Shown piece after piece: positions 16,890 to 24,981 of a stretch of 36,337 nt of DNA. A program made the position numbers and the translations under genes. This stretch comes from Alphaproteobacteria bacterium (GTDB lineage Bacteria > Pseudomonadota > Alphaproteobacteria > Rhizobiales > JAKIUO01). Each line of letters starts with the position of its first letter. The stretch's first letter is position 1. A model generated the notes under the pieces. That model did not search any database. It was not told the origin of the DNA and worked only from the letters and a program-made list of their open reading frames with translations. The DNA is taken from positions 1-36,337 of the forward strand of contig JAJRPI010000023.1 of assembly GCA_024280895.1 (NCBI GenBank). Reading direction: 5' to 3'.

Positions 16890-16970
16890 GCTTCTTATCG
16901 GAAAACCGGTACCCACTTTTCGAGAAGCACTGTTCGCCGTGCTTCTTATCCAAAAACCGGCACCCACCTT
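16890..16970. repeat. Tandem pair of a Hyphomicrobiales-type intergenic repeat
   Basis: Two 30-base units at 16890-16919 and 16941-16970 are identical at 26 positions and start 51 bases apart. The core is GAAAACCGGTACCCACTTTT in the first and AAAAACCGGCACCCACC in the second. Short inverted arms (GCTTCT and AGAAGC) flank the first unit. The core resembles an abundant intergenic repeat of Hyphomicrobiales. It lies just upstream of chpT and could form RNA structure in its leader. Confidence 0.7.
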
Positions 16971-16986
16971 CCAACCAAAGCGATAC

Positions 16987-17017
16987 GCTGATCGAATCAG
17001 CACATTTTTTGCTGATT
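16987..17017. other. Overlapping, mutually exclusive hairpins between chpT and the 478-aa protein gene
   Basis: GCTGAT-CGA-ATCAGC (16987-17001) and AATCAGCA-N7-TGCTGATT (16995-17017) are both perfect inverted repeats and share the ATCAGC segment, so only one can form at a time. On the plus strand the first is followed by T6, like a terminator. On the minus strand the region is the chpT leader or the tail of the 478-residue protein gene. Confidence 0.4.
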
Positions 17018-17077
17018 ACACCCGTAATCGCAAGGGATTACAATGAAAGAAAAAGAGGAAACGAGATAAGTGCAAGA

Positions 17078-18514
17078 TTACAGCATGGGTGTGTTTTGAA
17101 GACCCACTTTGCCTGGCTTTTGAGGAAGTCTTTTGCGTGACAGTACGACACCGGCACGGGCATCATCGAACCAACGATTAACCGCGCCCTCGACATTGCC
17201 ATTGAGTTTGTTCTTCCATTGCATGATCGTCAGGTCAAGCGCCTCACCATTGGTTTTGACAAAGTTTTTACGACCGTTTTTGGCGCGCTGCTTGTTCATA
17301 TAATAGTCAGCCGCAGCGCCTAGCGCCAGCCCGGCCGCTGTGCCAATCGCAGTCCCGACACCTGGAGCTGCCGCCGTTCCAGCCAGCGCGCCCCCTTCCG
17401 CAAAGGCGTTCCGTGATCCCATGCTGGTCACCACTCCGCGCGACAGTGTCGCAAAAGAAGCTGCGACCGTGCGCGTCATCAAGGGACCAAGTGCCAGAGC
17501 ACCAAATGTCCCCCCAATAGCCACACTACCAACGCCCACAACCCCATCAAAGGCTCTGTCTTGTACCATATAGGCGGGGGATTTCCATTTTTGGGCATCC
17601 CAATTCAGCCCCAGATCAATGATTTTGCGGCCGCGCGGAAATTCTTCGAGCACCTTGGTATGGGCAGACAAAAAGCTTTGCAATTGTTGATCGGAGCGCA
17701 CAATGGCCTGCCGATAACGTTCATGCGCCCGCAGCACCAACGCGTCCATCTGCATGGCGATGATCTTGTCGCGGGTTTCAGGCTTTAACACCCGCTCATT
17801 ATAGTTCTTGAGAAAATAGTCTTTGACGTCGCGCTCAACCGCTTCCTTGAGGCTCTCATATTGACCAAGTTGCACAAATCTTGTGGCGCTCGATTTGATC
17901 GCTTCTTTCAAAATAACATAAGAGCGCTTCCATTCAAAAAACCAGTCGGCATAATTTTCGATCACCTCATCACGATCTGCAAATGCCGTTTTGAACACGG
18001 CGTCCAAATCGCTTTTGACACCGAGCAAAATACCGTCGCGCTCATGATCCAGTTTTATGAGGGTTTTATTGATAAACTCGTTGAGGGCACTTTTGGCCGC
18101 CACAACGCGGTGCAACTTGCCATCAATATCACGATAGATAAATTTAGTCTGGCCGGTGGAGAGCGCCGGCCCAGCCATACCAAGCAGCACCGTCATATAG
18201 CTGTCATCGCTATGAGTGGCTTTGGAATATTCCACATGGCGCTGATAGCTGCGATAATAACTCGTGCCAATGGTCAATGAGCCAAAGCCCAGAATGAGCA
18301 AGGCCACCGCAATACCAATGGGGCGCAAAAATGCTCCCAGAAAACCGTATTTTTTGACTTTTATGCGCGTGGGTCCAGCGATGACAGGTGGTAGAGCCTC
18401 GCCTTGCAGCGGTGTCAGCCCCTCCATGTTCTGGTATCCGTGTCTGTTCTGGGCCCCCTGCCCGTCTTGCGCGCTCACATCCGTTGCGCATATGGGGGTC
18501 AGATCTCTCGACAT
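17078..18514 (-). CDS. Unrecognised membrane protein with glycine-rich hydrophobic hairpins
   Basis: I do not recognise a family. The ATG at 18514 gives 478 residues. An extension to 18667 overlaps the divergent promoter region and looks non-coding. Residues 1-55 are polar. A membrane helix spans about 63-84 (RPIGIAVALLILGFGSLTIG). Residues 90-310 are charged and mostly helical (DHERDGILLG, WFFEWKRSYVILKEAI, LKEAVERDVKDYFLKNY). Two Gly/Ala-rich hydrophobic segments follow, about 322-362 (GVVGVGSVAIGGTFGALALG) and 372-404 (GGALAGTAAAPGVGTAIG), resembling glycine zippers that insert into or pack in membranes. A basic C-terminal tail ends the protein. It diverges from a secreted DUF302 gene and lies upstream of chpT. 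A membrane-remodelling or pore-like role is conceivable but is inference. Confidence 0.82.
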   Translation of the reverse strand: MSRDLTPICATDVSAQDGQGAQNRHGYQNMEGLTPLQGEALPPVIAGPTRIKVKKYGFLGAFLRPIGIAVALLILGFGSLTIGTSYYRSYQRHVEYSKATHSDDSYMTVLLGMAGPALSTGQTKFIYRDIDGKLHRVVAAKSALNEFINKTLIKLDHERDGILLGVKSDLDAVFKTAFADRDEVIENYADWFFEWKRSYVILKEAIKSSATRFVQLGQYESLKEAVERDVKDYFLKNYNERVLKPETRDKIIAMQMDALVLRAHERYRQAIVRSDQQLQSFLSAHTKVLEEFPRGRKIIDLGLNWDAQKWKSPAYMVQDRAFDGVVGVGSVAIGGTFGALALGPLMTRTVAASFATLSRGVVTSMGSRNAFAEGGALAGTAAAPGVGTAIGTAAGLALGAAADYYMNKQRAKNGRKNFVKTNGEALDLTIMQWKNKLNGNVEGAVNRWFDDARAGVVLSRKRLPQKPGKVGLQNTPML

Positions 18515-18685
18515 ATGACATTTCCCATCTATTCGTGTTGCCTGCTTTAAAAGCCTTGTCAAAATAACGCCCGTTTGCGGCGCAAATATGCCTCTCGAGA
18601 GCGCCTGCCCCTTGCCTTGCTTACCGCTTGTTCTAAATATAACATATATAAACAACGCAATTTTCATTCATATGGGAGTACTGAC

Positions 18686-19165
18686 ATGAAACCGGCCCTC
18701 AATCTGCTAGCAACCTTCGTCCTGTTGGTGTCGTTTTCGTCATATGCGCTCGCCAATGAAACAGCACTTCGATCATATTCGACCCAAGGTGAATATGAAG
18801 AGGTCATTCAGGATGTGGAGGATTCTATCCTCAATGCCGGTCTCAATATTGACTATCGCGGCCGCATTGGCGAAATGCTGGATCGCACCCGTAAGGATTT
18901 AGGTGGCACGAGCAAAATCTACAAAGGAGCGCAATTCATGCAGTTTTGCTCCGCACGCCTGTCACGCAAAATGATGGAAGCCGATCCCGCAAATATGGGC
19001 GTTTGCCCCTATATTGTGTATGTCTATGAAACCATCAAAAAACCGGGCACTGTGGTGGTTGGTTATAAGCGCCCGCAAGGTGCCGCAGGCGAAGCATCGC
19101 GAAAAGCCCTCACTGCTATCGACACTTTGCTAAATGGCATTGTCAAAGAGGCCACAGACAATTAG
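18686..19165 (+). CDS. Secreted DUF302-like protein
   Basis: The ATG at 18686 follows GGGAG at good spacing and encodes 159 residues. A longer frame from 18575 lacks a start of similar quality. Residues 1-24 form a signal peptide (MKPALNLLATFVLLVSFSSY, cut near ALA-NE). The mature domain has the more divergent DUF302 form: an N-terminal strand-helix (YSTQGEYEEVIQDVEDSIL), the NIDYRG turn, then FMQFCSARLSRKMMEADPAN, VCPYIVYVYE and a PGTVVVGYKRP hairpin. The two cysteines (in QFCS and GVCP) could form a disulfide in the periplasm. The function is unknown. The gene is divergent from the unrecognised membrane protein (171-base gap) and 39 bases before the DUF2093 gene. Confidence 0.85.
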   Translation: MKPALNLLATFVLLVSFSSYALANETALRSYSTQGEYEEVIQDVEDSILNAGLNIDYRGRIGEMLDRTRKDLGGTSKIYKGAQFMQFCSARLSRKMMEADPANMGVCPYIVYVYETIKKPGTVVVGYKRPQGAAGEASRKALTAIDTLLNGIVKEATDN

Positions 19166-19204
19166 AATAGCCCAATACCTGCGCTCAAATATTGTGGAAG
19201 AATT

Positions 19205-19429
19205 ATGCTGAAGAGATTTCAAAATCCCCTTTCCGGGGCGACCGAAGCTAAAGTCGTCTACCAAGACGGCGACTATCAGATCCTCAAGCACGGGACCTTT
19301 GTAAAATGTGCGGTCACAGGCGATCCCATCGATCTTGATGATCTGCGTTATTGGTCCGTCGAGCGGCAAGAGGCCTATAAAACTGCCGATATTTCCCTCA
19401 AGCGCTATATCGAGTTGCAGCAAAAATAG
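19205..19429 (+). CDS. DUF2093 protein
   Basis: This is a short protein of 74 residues with the DUF2093 pattern: EAKVVYQDGDYQILKHGTFVKCAVTG, then PIDLDDLRYWSVERQEAYKTA. The family is small, found mainly in alphaproteobacteria, often next to lpxK as here, and has no established function. One Cys and several acidic residues are conserved in the core. The start ATG at 19205 lies 39 bases after the DUF302 stop, with GGAAG upstream, so co-transcription with that gene is likely. Confidence 0.9.
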   Translation: MLKRFQNPLSGATEAKVVYQDGDYQILKHGTFVKCAVTGDPIDLDDLRYWSVERQEAYKTADISLKRYIELQQK

Positions 19430-19471
19430 TAGATCTTCGTCGTCACAAACCAACAGTGGCTAAAGCTGACT

Positions 19472-19774
19472 TCAATAGGCGAACGACATTGCATCAAGGA
19501 ATTTCTCAATATAGCGCATAAGCCGTTTTGGGAGGCTCATATCTACACCTTTTGCTGCAAGTTGCTCACAACGAAGTTTCAAATACCACCAGTGTCCCAA
19601 GGCAGTCGTACCGAAAACCAAAAGAATTGGAAACCCCAGAAATGCAAGTGGCTCACTGTCTTTGAGTAACAAATTCATTGTGACGACAAAGATCACCACA
19701 ATAAGCGTTGAGTGAAGAACACCGGCAAAAAACATCCAGTACCAACCAACTGAATTTGGTTTCGATTTTGCCAT
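19472..19774 (-). CDS. Small two-helix membrane protein, unrecognised
   Basis: The ATG at 19774 with AAGGAG nine bases upstream gives 100 residues. The longer frame to 19822 lacks a ribosome site. Two hydrophobic segments are seen: about 10-35 (YWMFFAGVLHSTLIVVIFVV) and 45-65 (FLGFPILLVFGTTALGHWWY). A basic, helical C-terminal third follows (LPKRLMRYIEKFLDAM). No family is recognised. It lies downstream of lpxK on the same strand but is separated from it by the REPIN-like repeat, so it is probably transcribed on its own. Confidence 0.7.
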   Translation of the reverse strand: MAKSKPNSVGWYWMFFAGVLHSTLIVVIFVVTMNLLLKDSEPLAFLGFPILLVFGTTALGHWWYLKLRCEQLAAKGVDMSLPKRLMRYIEKFLDAMSFAY

Positions 19775-19872
19775 AGACCTTGCTCCTTGAATTGACCAAC
19801 AGCGATCTCTCTCAAGAAACATACCAATTAATCATTCTCAAAATTTTATCAGTCTTGAAAACGACCCAAAGC

Positions 19873-19999
19873 TGTCATCCCAGCGAAGGCTGGGAACCAT
19901 AACCCCTGATTTTGAGGTTTATTGACCCAGTACCAGACTAGTACCGAATTTAATTTGATAGCCTTGGGAATATGGATCCCCGCCTTCGCGGGGATGACA
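19873..19999. repeat. REPIN-like inverted pair of TGTCATCCC repeats
   Basis: Two arms in opposite orientation (19873-19901 and the reverse complement of about 19971-19999) match at about 26 of 29 positions and start with TGTCATCCC. Each arm contains its own hairpin: CCCAGC-GAAG-GCTGGG on the left and CCCCGC-GAAG-GCGGGG on the right. The A-T pair of one is C-G in the other, a compensatory change that keeps the stem. The inverted arrangement of two such repeats around a spacer of about 70 bases is the layout of REPINs and small MITEs. The mobilising RAYT transposase gene is not in the window. Confidence 0.75.
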
Positions 20000-20006
20000 C
20001 AAAGAG

Positions 20007-21026
20007 TTAATCCGCACTCTTTGTGTTTGATGAAATAGTTTTTTGCAGCCGTGATACAAGTTTTTGCGGCTCGTCTATCTGCATGCGCACCGGCAACACG
20101 CGGGCCGCTTTTCGCAATTGCCCGCGTTCATCGGTTTTGGGCAATCTCACCCAGTCCTTTTGCGTCATGACAATGGGCAGATCCTCACTTGCAGCGGCCT
20201 TCAAGATGGCTTGAGCATCTTTTTGGCCAAACATGTGATGATCTGGAAATTCATGTCTTTGTGCAGTAACGGCGCCAAGCTTTTCAAGGCTCGCATAAAA
20301 CTTGCCGGGACGAGCAATGCCGCTGACCACACACACACGCGTCTTCGCCAGCCAGCCCTCATCATTTTGCGGCTCCATTTTCAGGTGAAACACCTCTCCC
20401 GCAAATTCCTGCTCAATTTTTATAAGATCAGCGCCTTTGTCAACGATTGCCAGCACACCGGTTTTTTCCAGTTGAAAAGCCAACTCCGCCCGTAGCGGTC
20501 CCGCTGGGAAAATACGGCCATTGCCGATGCCAGAGGCGGCGTCCAGCACGATGAGCGAGAGGTCTTTGTGAAGGCCGGGATTTTGAAACCCGTCATCCAT
20601 CAAAATCACGTCGCTATCCATCTGCTCTATAAAACGTGCGCCCTTGGCCCGATCTGCGCACACCACGACGCGTGCGTGTTGCGCCAGAATCAATGGCTCA
20701 TCGCCAACATCAATGGCGCTATCCAAGGACAGATCGACCAGATGCGGTCCCTTTATCTGGCCGCCATAACCTCTGGTCAGTATGACCGGCTTATGACCTT
20801 TGGCGATTAAAAGACTGGCGAGTTCAACGGCCAAAGGCGTCTTGCCGCCGCCCCCTACCGTAAAATTGCCAATACAGATAACCGGCAAGGTCGAGTGATA
20901 GGGTTTAGTCAGCGCAAAACGCAATTTGACCACCAAACCATAGACCATGCCAAGAGGGGCAAGCAGATAAGAAAGGGGATGTCGCCGTTGGTCCCACCAT
21001 TTGGGAGCTTTGGCCAGCACGCTCAT
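20007..21026 (-). CDS. lpxK: Tetraacyldisaccharide 4'-kinase LpxK
   Basis: LpxK phosphorylates the 4' position of the lipid A disaccharide on the inner face of the inner membrane, the sixth step of Raetz-pathway lipid A synthesis. The protein (339 residues) has an N-terminal membrane-associated segment (about 18-40), the Walker A motif with IGNFTVGGGGKTPLAVELA (about 51-69), TRGYGG, the DDGFQN Walker-B-like motif and GNGRIFPAGPLR. The C-terminal part has TQKDWVRLP. Length and motifs are normal for the family. Its ATG overlaps the stop of the acyltransferase-WaaA fusion (ATGA), so the two are translationally coupled. Confidence 0.96.
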   Translation of the reverse strand: MSVLAKAPKWWDQRRHPLSYLLAPLGMVYGLVVKLRFALTKPYHSTLPVICIGNFTVGGGGKTPLAVELASLLIAKGHKPVILTRGYGGQIKGPHLVDLSLDSAIDVGDEPLILAQHARVVVCADRAKGARFIEQMDSDVILMDDGFQNPGLHKDLSLIVLDAASGIGNGRIFPAGPLRAELAFQLEKTGVLAIVDKGADLIKIEQEFAGEVFHLKMEPQNDEGWLAKTRVCVVSGIARPGKFYASLEKLGAVTAQRHEFPDHHMFGQKDAQAILKAAASEDLPIVMTQKDWVRLPKTDERGQLRKAARVLPVRMQIDEPQKLVSRLQKTISSNTKSAD

Positions 21027-23053
21027 TTCGCCAGCTCAATATTTGGCTTGTTTTCTGCGCGCTTTGTAGCTGGCAGCATGGGAGAGATCGCCTCCAAGGT
21101 GCGATCAGTCGCTCCGGTCATTTCCTCAACGACCTTTTCGGCATTGGCGACCAGTTGCAAACGCTCTTGTTCATTGTTCATCAAAGCTTCGATACTATCG
21201 GCCAGTTCGCGCCCTGATGAGACTTCGCGCGCGCCCTTGCCTTTCAATAAAGCACGAAAACTGTCGGCCTGATTATGCCAGCTCGGACCCGTCAGTACCA
21301 CAGTACCAAAGCGCACCGCCTCAATAGGGTTGTGCCCACCGACGTCCACCAGCGAGCCACCCAGAAAGGTGATGTCTGAAATATCGAAAAACAGGCCAAG
21401 CTCACCAAGCGTGTCGGCGACATAAAGATCTGTTTCCTTTGTCAGCCCCTCACCGCTTGAGCGTTTCACACATTTAAAGCCGCTATCGCTGACCAGCTGC
21501 GCTATTTCCTCGCCGCGCTCTGGATGGCGCGGCACAATGATGGTGAGTAGATCAGGCTGTTGCTGGCGCAGTTTCTTGTGAGCCTCGATAATCTGGCGTT
21601 CTTCACCAGGGTGAGTGCTGGCCGCAAGGAAATGAGGTCGCGCGCCAATCCATTTCAACAATTGATGCTTTTTCAACTCGTCGACAGGCAGAGCGGGGGC
21701 ATCATTTTTTAGATTGCCGACCACCCGCACGTCAGGGGCACCAAGCCGCATAATACGCTTGTGCAATTGTTCATTTTGCACCAGCACAAGATCAAAACGC
21801 CCGAACAAGGGCCGCGAAAGACTGCCCCAACGACGCCAGCCACGAAAACTTTTTTGCGATATAATAGCATTGATGAGCGCGATCGGGATCTTGCGAGCGC
21901 TGGTTTCCAGCATCAGGTTAGGCCAGATTTCTGATTCCACCAGCAAGGCCAGATCCGGTTGCCAATGATCGAGAAAGCGCGTCAAAAAGACCGGCGTATC
22001 GAGGGGAATGAACTGATGCAAGGCCCCAGCGGGCAATCGCTCTGCGGCAATGCGCGCGGAGGTCACGGTGCCAGTCGTGAGCAAGATGGTTTGCGCTGGA
22101 TTTTTTTTTCGCAACAAGGCGATCAGCGGCAGCACCGCATTGGTTTCACCAACACTTGCCGCATGTAACCAGACCAGATCACCCTCAGGTCTTTGGATCG
22201 TTGCGCGACCAAAGCGCTCGGACATGCGCGATAGATCTTCTTTACCTCGTTTGGCCCGGCGGCGCAGGATCGGGCGGGCCAGAGGTTGCGCCAACCTCAT
22301 GCCACGGCGATAGGTTCTGAGCGCCAGCCCCGGCTTTTGGTGCAGGCCAACTTGCGCCGGTGCACTCAACAAAGGATCAGCACCAACCATTTCATGGCCG
22401 CGTGCCACCAGATCATTAATTTTGGTTTCCAGTTCAATGCGCTTGGCTTCCATCATCTGCTTGTTGGCATCTGCTGGCACATAGACCGGCTCCCCGGACA
22501 GCAATACCAGTTTTGAAAATGGCATATTGACGACGAACCGGCTCCAGCTATTGAGCACTTTGAAACGCGACGTGACGGCGGCACAAGGTAAGATAGGCCG
22601 CCCCGACAGGCGCGCAATGGTGATAATTCCCAGCCCGGCCTGACGCGCGGGACCTGGTGGCACATCCGCCGTCATGGCAACGGAGCGCCCCGCTTTTAGC
22701 TCACGCAATGAAGCACGCAGCGCAAACATGCCGCCCTTGTCTTTCTTTTTACCCCCGGCCCCGGCTCCACGTATCAGCTTGACACCAAAGCGCTCCAGCA
22801 TGCGCCCCATGACGGCAGCGTCCCCATGACGCGCCACAACCGCACTGACATCGCGAGGTTCGGGCATTAAAATTGGTGCCAGCAAAAAAGTACCATGCCA
22901 GCCACCAATGATGAGCGGGGTATGTTGGGCAAAACTGTCTTTAAGTTGACCATAGCCGTCATCGCGCCTTGAGGTTGCAAACACCAGTTTGATGTAGCGA
23001 GCCATCAGCCAGGATGTCAGGTTGTTTATGCGCTCTGCGTTCTTGTCTTTCAC
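21023..23053 (-). CDS. waaA: Fusion of DUF374 lysophospholipid acyltransferase-like domain and Kdo transferase WaaA
   Basis: A single frame of 676 residues without an internal stop encodes two proteins that are usually separate neighbours. Residues about 10-225 are the DUF374/LPLAT-like domain: GWHGTF with the catalytic-type His53, a GGKKKDKGGMFALRASLRELK segment, then ADVPPGPARQAGLGIITIARLSG. Residues about 243-676 are WaaA, the CMP-Kdo transferase that adds Kdo to lipid IVA: LVWLHAASVGETNAVLPL with Glu303, LLVESEIWPNLM, VGNLKND, and the GGSLVDVGGHNPIEA motif near 565-579. Both halves are of near full length and keep their key residues. The start is a GTG at 23053 with GAGG upstream. It lies between msbA and lpxK, in the expected order for the two parts. 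Confidence 0.93.
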   Translation of the reverse strand: MKDKNAERINNLTSWLMARYIKLVFATSRRDDGYGQLKDSFAQHTPLIIGGWHGTFLLAPILMPEPRDVSAVVARHGDAAVMGRMLERFGVKLIRGAGAGGKKKDKGGMFALRASLRELKAGRSVAMTADVPPGPARQAGLGIITIARLSGRPILPCAAVTSRFKVLNSWSRFVVNMPFSKLVLLSGEPVYVPADANKQMMEAKRIELETKINDLVARGHEMVGADPLLSAPAQVGLHQKPGLALRTYRRGMRLAQPLARPILRRRAKRGKEDLSRMSERFGRATIQRPEGDLVWLHAASVGETNAVLPLIALLRKKNPAQTILLTTGTVTSARIAAERLPAGALHQFIPLDTPVFLTRFLDHWQPDLALLVESEIWPNLMLETSARKIPIALINAIISQKSFRGWRRWGSLSRPLFGRFDLVLVQNEQLHKRIMRLGAPDVRVVGNLKNDAPALPVDELKKHQLLKWIGARPHFLAASTHPGEERQIIEAHKKLRQQQPDLLTIIVPRHPERGEEIAQLVSDSGFKCVKRSSGEGLTKETDLYVADTLGELGLFFDISDITFLGGSLVDVGGHNPIEAVRFGTVVLTGPSWHNQADSFRALLKGKGAREVSSGRELADSIEALMNNEQERLQLVANAEKVVEEMTGATDRTLEAISPMLPATKRAENKPNIELAK

Positions 23054-23100
23054 GGGCCTCGCACTGTCGGTTGTAAGTTATCTATTGGTCATCGAAGAAA

Positions 23101-24912
23101 TTAAGCGTCGCCTTGCCCTTCAAACTGCGTCTTGTATAACTTTGAATAAAGGCCACCTGATGCCAGTAATACATCATGAGTGCCTTGTTCGACAATGCGT
23201 CCCTTGTCAAGAACGCAAATGATATCGACATCCTTGATGGTTGAAAGACGATGAGCGATGATCAAAACAGTGCGACCCTTCATCAGTTTAGACAGGGCCT
23301 TTTGAACCTTTTCCTCCGCTTGGCTATCCAGCGCGCTGGTTGGTTCATCCAGCAACAAGATAGGCGCATCGTGCATAAAGGCACGCGCTATGGCGATCCT
23401 TTGCCGCTCGCCGCCCGAGAGATTATTACCAGCTTCTCCCGCCGATGATTGATACCCCTGCGAAAGCGCTTTGATGAAATCATGAGCGGCAGCGGCCTTG
23501 GCAGCCTTTTTCACCTTGCCCTTATTGATCTGCTTGGAGCCATAAGCGATATTGGCTTCCAGGGTATCATCAAATATAATCGGATCTTGTGTGACAAGGC
23601 CAATATGAGCACGTAGCGAACGCAGCTTGAGCTGTGAAAGATCTTGACCATCAATGAGAATTTTGCCCTTCACGGGATCAAAGAAGCGCAGCACAAGATT
23701 GAGGATCGTGCTTTTCCCAGCCCCGGACGGCCCCACCAGCGCCACCGATTTTCCAGCCGGAATTTCAAGGCTGAAATCGCTCAGTACGAGATTGCCATCC
23801 TCATAGGAAAAATCAAGGTTTTTGAAACTGATGCCTCCCTTGCTCAGCTTCAAGTCCGTGGCATCTTTTGGTTCGAGCATTGTTTGCGGCTGGTCGATAA
23901 TGCCGAACACCCGGCCAGATGCGGCCACCCCTTCTTGCAAACTGATCTGCAATTGTGCCAGTGCTTTGAGCGGTTGATAGAGCAACATGGCGGCGGCCAG
24001 AAAGGCGCTGAACTCGCCAATTGTCATACGCCCTTGCGCCCCTTCCATGCCAGCAAACAAAATCGCCCCTGAAAATCCGACCCCGGCCAACAGTTCAACC
24101 ACTGGTCCAGATTTTGATCTGGCCCGCAGAGACCGCATGCTAAATTCAAGGGCGCGCTCAATGGTATGTTTGGCCCGGTTTATCTCGTGCTCTTCCTGAC
24201 CATAAGCCCTCACCACGCGCAACGAGCGCAGTGTCTGTGTGATCAGCTTGCTCAGATTGCCGGTTTCTTGCAGGGTTTTCTTGGTAGCAAGGTTCATTTC
24301 CCCGCGTTGGCGGTTCATAAAAAAGATCGCAGGCGGCATGGAGGCAAGAATAATCATCGACATCAGCGGATCAAGCCAGATCATGGCCAGCGCCAGAAAC
24401 ACAGCCTTGGTAAGATTTTCGCCCAGCGCAATAATCACCCGGCTGGCCGTATCTCGAATGAAATTGGTATCATTGAGGAAATTGGACAAAAACAAACCAG
24501 AATGGGTGCTCTCGATCCATTGCATATCCGCATGGGTGAGTTTTTCATACAGCGCGATACGAATATCGGCGATGAACCGGTTGCCAAGATAGCCCATTGT
24601 CAGTTTGGAGACATATTCCGAAACCGATTTGACGAGGGTAATGAGAAAGGTTGCCCCGGCCAGATAATAGACAAATTCCATCTTTCGCGCCATGAAGATA
24701 TCATCAATGGCGAATTTAATAGCCGGCACCATAAGCCCGGTTGTTACCGCGGCAAATAGCATTGCGACAAGGGCAAGGGCCACCAGCTTGCGGCGCGGAT
24801 AGAGGTTCTCGCGCCAGACACGTTTGACAATCTCTCTCGTGGAATAGTCCTTCTGGAGGGCATCATCCTCCCGCTCGATGTCGCGCACATCCTTAAATAG
24901 GCTGTCTTTCAC
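23101..24912 (-). CDS. msbA: Lipid A/phospholipid ABC exporter MsbA-like
   Basis: This is a half-transporter (603 residues from the GTG at 24912; an upstream TTG at 24963 is less likely). It has six membrane helices in the first 310 residues, then an ATPase domain with Walker A GPSGAGKS (about 394-401), the signature LSGGERQ (about 498-504) and Walker B ILLLDE (about 518-523), then an H-loop His in AHRLST. It works as a homodimer that flips core-lipid A, or a related lipid, to the outer leaflet of the inner membrane using ATP. Its place directly upstream of the Kdo transferase fusion and lpxK supports lipid A as the substrate. Other type-I exporters share the motifs, so context is the main support for the name. 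Confidence 0.9.
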   Translation of the reverse strand: MKDSLFKDVRDIEREDDALQKDYSTREIVKRVWRENLYPRRKLVALALVAMLFAAVTTGLMVPAIKFAIDDIFMARKMEFVYYLAGATFLITLVKSVSEYVSKLTMGYLGNRFIADIRIALYEKLTHADMQWIESTHSGLFLSNFLNDTNFIRDTASRVIIALGENLTKAVFLALAMIWLDPLMSMIILASMPPAIFFMNRQRGEMNLATKKTLQETGNLSKLITQTLRSLRVVRAYGQEEHEINRAKHTIERALEFSMRSLRARSKSGPVVELLAGVGFSGAILFAGMEGAQGRMTIGEFSAFLAAAMLLYQPLKALAQLQISLQEGVAASGRVFGIIDQPQTMLEPKDATDLKLSKGGISFKNLDFSYEDGNLVLSDFSLEIPAGKSVALVGPSGAGKSTILNLVLRFFDPVKGKILIDGQDLSQLKLRSLRAHIGLVTQDPIIFDDTLEANIAYGSKQINKGKVKKAAKAAAAHDFIKALSQGYQSSAGEAGNNLSGGERQRIAIARAFMHDAPILLLDEPTSALDSQAEEKVQKALSKLMKGRTVLIIAHRLSTIKDVDIICVLDKGRIVEQGTHDVLLASGGLYSKLYKTQFEGQGDA

Positions 24913-24981
24913 GGTCTGGAAGCCTTTTCTAGTCCTGTGGATTTTCGCATTATTGCTACACAAATAGCTGGTTGGAGCGCT

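Noticed and set aside
16867-16974. N-terminal extension of ChpT with an internal repeat
   Set aside because: The extension translates an intergenic repeat pair, whereas the ATG at 16866 has a strong ribosome site and matches the family start.
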